Position numbers and translations under genes: made by a program. Shown here piece after piece: positions 55,901 to 64,000 of a stretch of 64,000 bases of DNA (position 1 is the stretch's first letter; every line of letters begins with the position of its first letter). The DNA is from Monocercomonoides exilis (Eukaryota > Preaxostyla > Oxymonadida > Polymastigidae): positions 62,001 to 126,000 of the forward strand of contig LSRY02000019.1 of assembly GCA_001643675.2 (NCBI GenBank). The letters run 5' to 3'. Below the pieces are notes generated by a model. The model did not search any database, was not told where the DNA came from, and was given only the letters and a program-made list of their open reading frames with translations.

Positions 55901-57377
55901 TGCTCACAAATCACTCAGAATTATTGAAGATTGGTCGAAAAGAAAGTGGATGATGGATATGCTCAAAGAGAAAGAGTTGTTTGAGAAAAAACAGCGAGAA
56001 GAAGAAGAAAGAGACGAATTTGAAGAGGAAAACGAAGAAAATAGAAACTCTGAAGATCCTTCGCACATGGTAAATGATAACATGATTCAAACCGATAAAG
56101 GCAAAGCTTCACATGAAGAGATGAATGAGCAAATGGAAGATGAAGATACTCAAAAAGAGAACAGGCTTTTGCAGATGAAGACAGCAGAGACATTAAGTGA
56201 CAACGATTTTATTCCAGACAAAACTGCATTATCACTGAACAAAGATTCATCCTTATCTTCTAACAAAAATGACTATAAAAAGAAAAATCACATTACAACA
56301 CTTCAGGATTGCTTCCGTTTGTTCTGCAGGAAGGAGCAGCTCAGTGAAGACAACATGTGGTACTGCCCCAAATGCAAAGCTCATCAACAAGCTTGGAAAC
56401 AAATGGACATTTGGCGATTACCTCCTTTGCTAATCATCCAGTTGAAGAGATTTTCATCAACTGCTTCGTCGCTTTCTTCTTTCTCAACATTCGATCCATA
56501 TTCGTCATCATATTATGGAATGTCTCAATTTTCTCGAAGAGAAAAATTGACAGATTTTGTGGATTATGGCGTGGATGCTGAAAACTTTAAAAGATGGGAG
56601 CGATGCAATCCTTCCGTGATTGATTCATTTGCAGAGAAAGAGGTGAAGCAATATTCTTTTAATGAGCAGAAAGATACACAAGTTAAGAAAGAGAATGTTA
56701 ACGTCGAGCTTAAAAATGATAATGGAACAGAAGAAGAAAAGAATTCAAAGCAACAAAGCGAAGTGGAAATCGACATATCCAATCAGAGTATTGCTCAATG
56801 TGCTGAAAATTCAGTTGAGAATAGTCAGAATGGAGAAATAAACAGCTCGTCATACGACGCTAAAGCTACGCCACTTCCTGAATTGAGCAATGCACAAAGC
56901 CAAAAAGAAAATGAAAAGCTGACAAGCCCACAATTATTAAATTATTCGAACATGAAACTATCACAAGAAAGTGGTTCTTATGCACCAAAATACCCACCTA
57001 TTTACAATTTATATGCTGTTTCCATTCACAGCGGTGGGACTGGAGGTGGGCATTACACTGCAAAGGCCTTATCCCCACTTACACAGCAATGGCATTCATT
57101 TAATGACAGCTACGTATCAACAGAAGGTGGATACACAAAATGGATGACGGATTCAAAGTCTGATTGCAAAGATGATAAGAAAGATGATGATGATGATATC
57201 AGTTCATATCCTCCTTCTGTCGTTTGCGGAGATGCTTATGTTCTTTTCTATAGGAGGGAAAACATTCCCTTCAACAAGGAGGTTATTGAAGGAGCTTTGA
57301 GAGAAGCTGAACAGAAAATTGCTGAAGAAGAAAGTTCCATAAAAAAGGACGAGGAAGCAAAAAAAGAAATGATATAA
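47967..57377 (+). CDS. Giant DUSP-containing ubiquitin-specific protease (USP4/11/15-like), three exons, 3064 residues
   Basis: Exons: 47967-48162, 48245-50508, 50643-57377; introns are 82 nt (GTTTGT) and 134 nt (GTATGA), all in phase. USPs cleave ubiquitin from proteins. Residues ~10-105 form a DUSP domain (DFLHLERVYVIEKNWFDAF, then GPIDNS, then LISVYGGGPQI). A Ser-rich linker follows. The catalytic domain begins with GLQNLGNTCYMNS (nucleophile Cys ~669), then [40 protein letters not shown] and FDPFTILSLPLP. Over 1700 residues, mostly charged or disordered, intervene before YCPKC, LLIIQLKRFS and the His box GGTGGGHYTA (His ~2957) with FNDSYV, and DAYVLFYRR at the end. CPTC (~877) and YCPKC (~2728) would form the zinc ribbon. 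All catalytic residues are present, so activity is expected. The start is the first ATG, giving an intact DUSP. Confidence 0.92.
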
Positions 57378-57863
57378 TATTTTATTAAGTATTACTTAAG
57401 CGAATTTATAAATATTTTCTTGTTGTATTTATTTCGTAAACTTGAAATCAAAGTCTAAAATTTTGAGTAAACTTTCATTTCATTTCATTTCATTTCATTT
57501 CATTTTTTTTTTTTTTTTTTTTTTTTTTGACATATCACTTACAAATGAAAGAATTCTTTGTTTATTTTTTACAAATTGGAACGTGAAGGTTTTAAATATA
57601 ACCGAAAATTTAAACTACAAATTTTGAAACAATTATTAAATACTTAACTTTGTTTCAAGAAATAGCAAAATCTCGTTCGAGAAACAAATACATAATCAAA
57701 GAACTCATTTACGTGAAACTTAAATTGGAAGAAAACATACACAAAAACTCTATTTGAAAATATAACAAAAAAGACATTCGAAAAAAATTAATATAGAACG
57801 AATTTGCATGCGTCAAAATAAGAATTCAGAGAATAACTTTCAAAAATCCAAATAAAGCAAAAG
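57378..57863. other. Convergent AT-rich spacer with pentanucleotide repeat
   Basis: The spacer separates the 3' ends of the deubiquitinase and zinc-knuckle genes. It contains a TTTCA repeat running into a T run (about 57472-57529). Nothing else is seen. Confidence 0.7.
57472..57529. repeat. TTTCA pentanucleotide microsatellite and T run
   Basis: About seven TTTCA units are followed by roughly 25 T. They lie about 100 bp after the deubiquitinase stop codon. Confidence 0.85.
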
Positions 57864-60800
57864 TTAGTTTTCCTTCTTCTTTTTGGCTTTTGCCGATGGG
57901 CATTCCTTCGATATATGCCCCACCATCCCGCACACAAAGCAAACTCTGGTGTCTTGAAAGTTGCACTCCTTTGAAGAATGCCCCATTCTCCCGCATCTGA
58001 AGCACGAATGCCTCGACACATCGAGATCCTTGTTGTGATGAGGGCAATTGATGAACATATGTCCTTTTTGACCACAATGATAGCATCTTTCTCCTTTCAC
58101 TTTTTCGTGTTGGGCAACAGACCCGCTTTTCATATCAGTCACCGAATCACCCTCCATATTTGACAGCAACTGCTTTTTCACTTCAGGCGCTTCAATCAGA
58201 AGAGGTTTAATGCTCTGTTTCAGTGGATTAGTAAAGGAGGAAATAGGCATCTCAATAGGAGCTTGCCATGAAGGTCGCAGTATTTCATTGCTTTTGTCGG
58301 GCAATGGAAGAATGGGTTGGTCTTGTTGAAGGGGCAGAACCCGTTGCCCAGGGATAGGCAAAATACCAGGAACGTTGAATGCGTTGACATCTTCTCTTCT
58401 TTTCCTGCTCAATTCAATTTCTTGTTCTATTCTTGGATATGTTTTTGCTTCATTTATTGGACTTTGTAAAGGTGGGAATAATGGAGCCACATCTGCCTTG
58501 TTAACAAATGGCTGCTTGATCTGTATTGTCCGGCCATGCGAATCAACAAAAGAAGGAAATGGCAACAAACCCTGCTGAACATAAGGCTGCTGTGGAATTG
58601 GATAAGAGGAGTTTGACAGTTGAGGCATTGGTGCAACTGGTGGCTTGCTGGTATTTTGTGCAGTCATCACAAAGCTTTGCTTGTCGACAGTCTGCTGATA
58701 AGGCATATTTTGAGGAACGGCATTCGATGCAGGTGAACGGTACATCAAAAGGCCAGATGCTTGAGCAGGATCTCGATATTGTTCGAAGCATACTTGAGGA
58801 GGATATTCTGAAGTGAAAGATGGCTGAACGCCATTTTTGTAAGGCATGCACTGCTGCATGGGCATCGCCATGGGCAACGGTGAAGACGACGCTGGGGACA
58901 GAATTATGGGAAGTGGAGTGTTTAATAGCGGCTGATCGGTCATTGTGAGAGAAGAGGCTGGCAGAAGCGGAGGAGAGAAAAAGGGACTGATTGCGAGCAT
59001 CCCAGGCTGTGAAGAAAGAGACGATGCTGAGAAGATCACAGGAGGAACAGAAGAATCTTGCAGAAGCGGGGCATTGCTACGCGAGTTAGCACGTTCGGGA
59101 TTTGTGTCCTGGCGACTGTTTGCGCTGCTTGAGAGAGGAGACGATGAAGGATCAATTACACGTGGTGGAACAACGATTGGTGCAGGAGGATAAACGGAAG
59201 AACGATTAACACCTTGATTAGCTGAATAAGTGGGTGCATTTGAGGTATTATGACTTAACTCTGGACGTGCCTGGGAATCAAAAGCAGAAATGCTATCATT
59301 TGTTCTGCTATTTAAACTAGAATCTATTGTCCGCTGATCCAAAGAGTTGGTTTGAACATTCTGTAAATCTTGAGTGCTGTGCAAAAATCTTTTTTGATTG
59401 TCACTCTCTCCAGATTTCAGATCCTTCTGAACTTTTTCAAGATTAACTTCTGAAGGAACTTGAATGAAAGTGGATTGTGTTGATGAATTGGATGTAATGT
59501 TTGATTTTTCTCCGTCTTTTGAGTTCATCAGCAGATTAACATCAGAACCAGTTTTTGAACTGATGTCAGCAGATCTGTTAGACCCCAATGCCATTTCCAA
59601 AGATGAGTTTGAGTTTGTTCGAGAATTATGCGACTGATTGGAAGCGGTTGAATCAGCTTTCCCAGTAAATTCCTTAGGACCACTGGGAGAAAGGCCAAGA
59701 TGAGTTGGTGCAGGAAGCAGTGGTCCGAGTGCTCGCTTAGGCAGTATTTCTCCATCCATTGTCACAATTATCGGCTGAGGATGAGTCAAAGGCATCGAAG
59801 TGAAGTTTGAAGAAAACGTGCTTATGTTGTTGGTACGAGAAGAGGAAGAATCTGAAGCATCTCTTGTGGACGTATTTAAGGTCTCTGAAAAGCTGTGCAT
59901 CGACGGAGGAGGAGAAGTGGAAGTGGAAGAGGAAGAAGAGGATCTTGGCGATGAGCAAGCGGATGACGTGCTTAAGGCAGATGTGGAGCTTGTATCAGAC
60001 AAAAACGAACTTGTTGAAAGTGAGGAAGAAGAAGTGAGTGAAGATGGAGTTTGGGAAGCTGACGAATCAGTTGAGACAGAAGAGGAAATGGAAGACGGAA
60101 AATGCATCTGCAAAGGAAAGCTTCTGCCTGTCGAATTCAAAGGATCGTGCGAATTCGACAGAGAAGAAGAGGTAGTTGGAGTGGCAAACGATTTTGAAGC
60201 ATCTTCAGAACTGGAAGAAGGTGCTGTGGATGTGTTTGCCAAAGATGACGGTGAATGAGCACCAGACCGAGTGTTCATAATTTGCTGTTCTTCTTTGTTG
60301 GCAGAGGGAGCAAAGATCGATGCTGTCTCGACAGTAAACATAGATGTGTTGCTTGTCTGGTTCGTGTACAAGAGAGAAGGCGGCTGCAGCGCAGAATAAT
60401 CAAACGAGGCGCCGTCGTGGTCGATTGTTGACTGAGTCCCTGTGTCTGAAAGATGAGTGGATGCAATCGAATTCACGCTGCGTCCTTCGACAACAGAGCA
60501 GCGTGGAGAAGAAGTTGAGAGCATCTCCTTTTTGTCAGTGGCCATGCTGTCAGAGTAAGTGGCGGAGGAGTTCTTTTCTTCGATCAAAGAAGAAGTGCTG
60601 GAGACATCTGATGTTTCCGCTTTTGAAGAAGTCTGCTGATAAAAGGGAAGAGAAGATGGCTGCTCTTCTGCTTGATTATTGTCTGCAGCATAACTTGCAC
60701 TGGAATGCTGCTCAAATCTGCTAAGATCTTCATCATCACGCTTTTCTTTCTCTTCTTTTTGAACTTGTTCTTCAGTAATGTTTTTTTGCTCTGGTGTTTC

Positions 60801-63800
60801 TTTTGTGTCATTTATGGAAAAGTTATTTGAAAGTACATCTTTTTCTCCGCTCAGCTGCTGAGTGACTAGTGGAATGTCATTGTTTAGAACCAAATCAACT
60901 CCAACGTTTATTTTTTCATCTGCAAAACGCAAATTATCGATCATTGAAAATTTTTCTGTTGATGTCTCACTTTTCTTCACAGAAGTAGCATTTCCTTCGT
61001 TTATGTTGTGTTGTTGTTCTGCTGATGAAGAAACTGATTGATTTTCGTCTAATTCTTGGTTCTTTTGAGAATTTGTCTGTGTATCAGTTTCTTTTGCGAT
61101 TGCTTTGTTCTCAGCTTCTCGTGAACTGTCCTTCTGAGAAGGCAATTCATTGCTAACTGTCTTTTCATTGGAAGGATATAGTGTTGAAGTGTTTAGTGCA
61201 CTTTGTAATGAATTGCCTGTAATTGCTGATGTTTGTTCATTCACATCCAATTTTGTGTTGGACGTTTGAGAAATCAGCTGCTCCTCTGGCAGCAGGTCAA
61301 GATGAACAGCCGCCACATTCAAATGCCCATCAACAGGAAGAGATTTCTTCTTCTTCTTCTTCTTCTTTTTTCTTGTCCCGTCCTCGTAAATAAACTCAAT
61401 CACTTCGTCGTCTTCTTCTCCTCCTTCTTCCCCGTCCTTCCTCTTCTTCTTCTTCTTCCTGACGATCCTGTGCACAGGCACATCTTCCCCTCTTTCTGTG
61501 ATGAGTGAGTGCATCAGGCTGCTTCCAATGCCATTTGCTTCGCTCAAACCAGCCGAGTGGCCAGAGACACGGCGATCAGACGACGTCTGCTGAAGGGCAA
61601 CAATTGAATGATCTGATTTTGCATTGGACTGGGAAGAGGAATGACTTCCTGTTATATCCTCATCTGAGATATGTGGCTGCATCTCTTTGTGCTCGGTGCG
61701 AAATAAAGCAGAGCTGTTTGATTGATCGTTGGATGTGTTTGAAGGATGGGCATTCATTTGCTTCAGAGCATTTGCATCATTAGTGTCATCAGGATGAGAA
61801 TATGTCTTCTTTTCATTGGGAGAGTGCTTGTTTGCCAGATACGATGCAGGTGAAAGAGATATAGAAGCACCAGACGTTGAAGGATAAGATTGAAGGGAGT
61901 TGTTCAGACTCGAATGTCCTGTCTCATCAGTCAGTGAAGATGGAGATGGGGCAAGCTGAGAGGTAAAACTCGACAGCGGAGAAGCAAAGTTCGAAGAACC
62001 AGAACCAGAAGAGGAAGAAGAAGAAGAGGAGGAGGAGGAAGAACCAGAAGCCAATGCAGACGAAGAAGAAGATGACAGAACAGAAGCAAGATTATCTGAC
62101 GAATACTGCACAGTTGTCTCATAAGACCCCCTCTGAAACTCGAGAAAGTCTGCTGAGCCAATTTGGCTTTCCTCCGAAAAATGCGACGATCCCATCGACT
62201 GCTGCTTGGAGGAGGACTTGAGCACATCTCCGCTGAACGGCGACTGGAACGAGCTGAAGGCGTCAACATGGTGCAGCGAAGGGGAGGAGAACCCAGACCC
62301 AACGAAGCTGTCCATGTCATTTGGCGAGGGAGACAGCAGCGCCTGTGCCGAGCGAGGGGACAGAGAGCCAGCAAATGACTGGGGAGAGCCAGCGGGGTAG
62401 GCAGAGCTGATGGCAGAGAACGGGAGAGCAAAGAGAGGAGAGGCGCCCATTGCAGAGTTGGAGGACTTTGCAATTGTCGCTGCTGTTTCAGAGAGATATT
62501 GCAGATCGTCTTCAGGCAGCATGTTTGTGTCGTCAGAGGGAAGAAGACTGAAACTCTCAGACGAATGGCGTTGGAGCTTGCGCGGATGATACGGCTCAGC
62601 TGTGAGAGAAAGGGAGAGGGAAGAGGTTGAGGAATTACGCAAAAGCTCCTTCGGTTTGGAGGAGTTGGAGGAGGATGAGGATGAGGTAGAGGAAGAGGCA
62701 GCAGTCTTGGAGCGCAGTTGGAGAGGGATGATTGTTGGTCGTGCATTCAGCAGAGAGGAGTCGGCAGAGCTGAGGCTGCTTGTGGTTGGCAACTGCACAT
62801 ACTCAGAAGGTGGGGAGGTGATTGAGCGTGGTGAGGAGACCAGCGAGGAAGGCGGTGAAGAGGCAGTTGATTGGTGCTCAGAAGGCTCAGAAAGAGTTGT
62901 GTGGTTCTCTTTGCTGTGCAGCTGATGTGTCTGCTGCAGCGTCTGTGGAACTGAAGTTGGCTGGGAGATCTTTTGGTAGGAGATTTGAGAGTTTATTCCT
63001 TGCAGACGCCGGATTGGGGGAGAGGAGTGAGGAGTTGTTGATTGCATGGAAGGAGAGAAGGAAGGGAAGTGCGGGTGGGAGGTATGGCGATGGGGCGATG
63101 TGAGAAACGGAGAGGAGGTTGGGAAAGAAGGAGAGGAAGAATTGGCAGAGGTGGAAGAGTTGGAGGAAACAGATGAAGGAATAGAAGAAGAAGAAGAAGA
63201 AGTAGAAGTAGAAGAAGATGATGATGATGACATCGACACAACCATTTTAGGATGGCTGCCTGAATGAGAAATGGACGAAATGGTAGAAATAGCTGGAACA
63301 GCTGTTGGAGTGGGAGCAAACAGGGAGGAAGGGAAGGAGAACGAGGCAGATTCCAGTGAATGTGCAGGAGAAGTGGTGGAAGCATACTGATCATGATAAG
63401 TGATGAAAAGGGGGGACTGACAGGAGGAAGGAGAAGAGGAGAAGGCAGGCGAGGCAGAAGGTGAAGAGGCTGTTCCATATGAAGTTATTGAAGTGAAAGA
63501 GGCAGCAGGAGAATGTGTTGTCTGAGAAGCAGAGTGGACAAGAACAGGAATGTCACAGGAGATAAGCGTGGACTTGACAATGGTGCTTGTGGGAGACAGA
63601 GACAATTCAGCAGTAGCAGAAGAAGAAGAAGTGAGAGATGCTGTTGAAAGTACCTTTGGTTGAACAGAAAAAGGATTGTGTGACAGTTTTTTCTTATCGG
63701 GTGAGTTTGTCGTGACATTTTGAATACCGCTTTTACTGTCGAATTGATGAGGGTGTGTTCTGCTGGGGAGGAGAGATGGGAATGAACTGAAGATTGGGCG

Positions 63801-64000
63801 ACTTTGAGGAGGAGATTGAGTCACAGAAGAAGATGGTGCAAGTGAAGTGACTGATGATGATGTCGAAATGGAAGAAAAAGATGATGAAGAAGAAGGCATC
63901 GCCGTCATCGATGCAGAAGGGAAGGAAGATGATGGAGTGGAACTGGAAGCAGCAGAAGAAGAGGAAGAATGCTCTGAATGAGGTGAGTCATCTGACGAAG
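57864..64000 (-). CDS. Very large Ser-rich protein with three C-terminal CCHC zinc knuckles, 5' end outside the window
   Basis: The minus-strand frame is open from the right edge to the stop at 57864-57866. An ATG at 63908 is internal, since Ser-rich coding continues upstream to 64000 without a stop, so over 2040 residues are present. Most is Ser/Thr/Pro/Gln-rich and presumably disordered, with many SP and Ser-run segments. A basic patch (VRKKKKKRKDGEE, then FIYEDGTRKKKKKKKK) near 61400 may be a nuclear signal or RNA-binding patch. The C-terminus holds three CX2CX4HX4C knuckles: CYHCGQKGHMFINC, CFRCGRMGHSSKEC and CFVCGMVGHISKEC, followed by KAKKKKEN. Such knuckles (CNBP/Gis2, AIR1/2 types) bind single-stranded nucleic acid, usually RNA. 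No enzyme domain is seen, so an RNA-binding scaffold is the best guess. Confidence 0.8.
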   Translation of the reverse strand, partial: SSDDSPHSEHSSSSSAASSSTPSSSFPSASMTAMPSSSSSFSSISTSSSVTSLAPSSSVTQSPPQSRPIFSSFPSLLPSRTHPHQFDSKSGIQNVTTNSPDKKKLSHNPFSVQPKVLSTASLTSSSSATAELSLSPTSTIVKSTLISCDIPVLVHSASQTTHSPAASFTSITSYGTASSPSASPAFSSSPSSCQSPLFITYHDQYASTTSPAHSLESASFSFPSSLFAPTPTAVPAISTISSISHSGSHPKMVVSMSSSSSSSTSTSSSSSSIPSSVSSNSSTSANSSSPSFPTSSPFLTSPHRHTSHPHFPSFSPSMQSTTPHSSPPIRRLQGINSQISYQKISQPTSVPQTLQQTHQLHSKENHTTLSEPSEHQSTASSPPSSLVSSPRSITSPPSEYVQLPTTSSLSSADSSLLNARPTIIPLQLRSKTAASSSTSSSSSSNSSKPKELLRNSSTSSLSLSLTAEPYHPRKLQRHSSESFSLLPSDDTNMLPEDDLQYLSETAATIAKSSNSAMGASPLFALPFSAISSAYPAGSPQSFAGSLSPRSAQALLSPSPNDMDSFVGSGFSSPSLHHVDAFSSFQSPFSGDVLKSSSKQQSMGSSHFSEESQIGSADFLEFQRGSYETTVQYSSDNLASVLSSSSSSALASGSSSSSSSSSSSSGSGSSNFASPLSSFTSQLAPSPSSLTDETGHSSLNNSLQSYPSTSGASISLSPASYLANKHSPNEKKTYSHPDDTNDANALKQMNAHPSNTSNDQSNSSALFRTEHKEMQPHISDEDITGSHSSSQSNAKSDHSIVALQQTSSDRRVSGHSAGLSEANGIGSSLMHSLITERGEDVPVHRIVRKKKKKRKDGEEGGEEDDEVIEFIYEDGTRKKKKKKKKKSLPVDGHLNVAAVHLDLLPEEQLISQTSNTKLDVNEQTSAITGNSLQSALNTSTLYPSNEKTVSNELPSQKDSSREAENKAIAKETDTQTNSQKNQELDENQSVSSSAEQQHNINEGNATSVKKSETSTEKFSMIDNLRFADEKINVGVDLVLNNDIPLVTQQLSGEKDVLSNNFSINDTKETPEQKNITEEQVQKEEKEKRDDEDLSRFEQHSSASYAADNNQAEEQPSSLPFYQQTSSKAETSDVSSTSSLIEEKNSSATYSDSMATDKKEMLSTSSPRCSVVEGRSVNSIASTHLSDTGTQSTIDHDGASFDYSALQPPSLLYTNQTSNTSMFTVETASIFAPSANKEEQQIMNTRSGAHSPSSLANTSTAPSSSSEDASKSFATPTTSSSLSNSHDPLNSTGRSFPLQMHFPSSISSSVSTDSSASQTPSSLTSSSSLSTSSFLSDTSSTSALSTSSACSSPRSSSSSSTSTSPPPSMHSFSETLNTSTRDASDSSSSRTNNISTFSSNFTSMPLTHPQPIIVTMDGEILPKRALGPLLPAPTHLGLSPSGPKEFTGKADSTASNQSHNSRTNSNSSLEMALGSNRSADISSKTGSDVNLLMNSKDGEKSNITSNSSTQSTFIQVPSEVNLEKVQKDLKSGESDNQKRFLHSTQDLQNVQTNSLDQRTIDSSLNSRTNDSISAFDSQARPELSHNTSNAPTYSANQGVNRSSVYPPAPIVVPPRVIDPSSSPLSSSANSRQDTNPERANSRSNAPLLQDSSVPPVIFSASSLSSQPGMLAISPFFSPPLLPASSLTMTDQPLLNTPLPIILSPASSSPLPMAMPMQQCMPYKNGVQPSFTSEYPPQVCFEQYRDPAQASGLLMYRSPASNAVPQNMPYQQTVDKQSFVMTAQNTSKPPVAPMPQLSNSSYPIPQQPYVQQGLLPFPSFVDSHGRTIQIKQPFVNKADVAPLFPPLQSPINEAKTYPRIEQEIELSRKRREDVNAFNVPGILPIPGQRVLPLQQDQPILPLPDKSNEILRPSWQAPIEMPISSFTNPLKQSIKPLLIEAPEVKKQLLSNMEGDSVTDMKSGSVAQHEKVKGERCYHCGQKGHMFINCPHHNKDLDVSRHSCFRCGRMGHSSKECNFQDTRVCFVCGMVGHISKECPSAKAKKKKEN

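Noticed and set aside
58945-63267. Plus-strand Glu/Lys/Arg-rich ORFs opposite the Ser-rich gene
   Set aside because: They are the reverse-complement reading of TCT/TCC runs. None has a domain.
57864-64000. Retroviral or retrotransposon Gag, suggested by the CCHC knuckles
   Set aside because: No protease, reverse transcriptase or integrase frame is nearby. The knuckles end a Ser-rich protein of the same style as other host genes.

Overview
This window is nuclear DNA from an intron-bearing, flagellated protist. Coding blocks are separated by very AT-rich spacers carrying long A/T homopolymers. Introns are short (about 50-190 nt), often with a GTNTG donor, and the standard stop codons are used. 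Proteins carry long Ser, Glu/Lys or Gln runs. The gene set is eukaryotic throughout: histone H3, a PHD-finger protein, a ubiquitin protease, a SAXO-type axonemal protein and a GOST membrane protein. The overall style (Ser-rich giant proteins, secreted beta-helix proteins, AT-rich spacers) would fit a metamonad such as an oxymonad. That assignment is an inference from style, not a proof.

Layout, left to right. A secreted beta-helix protein on the minus strand runs off the left edge (1-3916) and is open in one frame for 1305 codons. Next come a GOST-family membrane protein (6121-7944, minus, 5' exons unresolved) and a five-exon gene resembling the p101/p84 regulatory subunit of class IB PI 3-kinase (8562-15846). 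A small Gly/Met/Cys-rich secreted protein follows (16299-17111, minus). A 3 kb spacer then holds a perfect 50-bp inverted repeat. It is followed by a helical protein of unknown function (20179-22177, minus), a SAXO microtubule protein (22558-23487, minus) and a seven-exon PHD/extended-PHD chromatin protein with AT-hooks (24888-29188).

A minus-strand block follows: a kinase-like protein without a visible N-lobe (30045-32420), a stathmin-like coiled coil (32658-33374), a phospholipase B-like protein with a C-terminal membrane anchor (33706-35541), and a large Ser-rich protein with segments like the DNA-repair scaffold SPIDR (35806-41043). Divergent from the last is a disordered protein (41289-43047). 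Then come a divergent histone H3 (43509-43922), a metallophosphoesterase (44249-45353), a decayed pogo-like transposon with terminal inverted repeats at TA (45568-47467), a 3064-residue DUSP/USP deubiquitinase (47967-57377), and a Ser-rich protein ending in three CCHC zinc knuckles (57864 to the right edge).

There is no sign of operons. Neighbours share broad themes only: microtubules (SAXO, stathmin-like), chromatin and DNA repair (PHD protein, H3, SPIDR-like), and membrane or secretory proteins. Several gene models depend on introns read by eye. In each, reading frame and splice phase agree across the proposed junctions. No RNA gene, CRISPR array or virus-like sequence was recognised.
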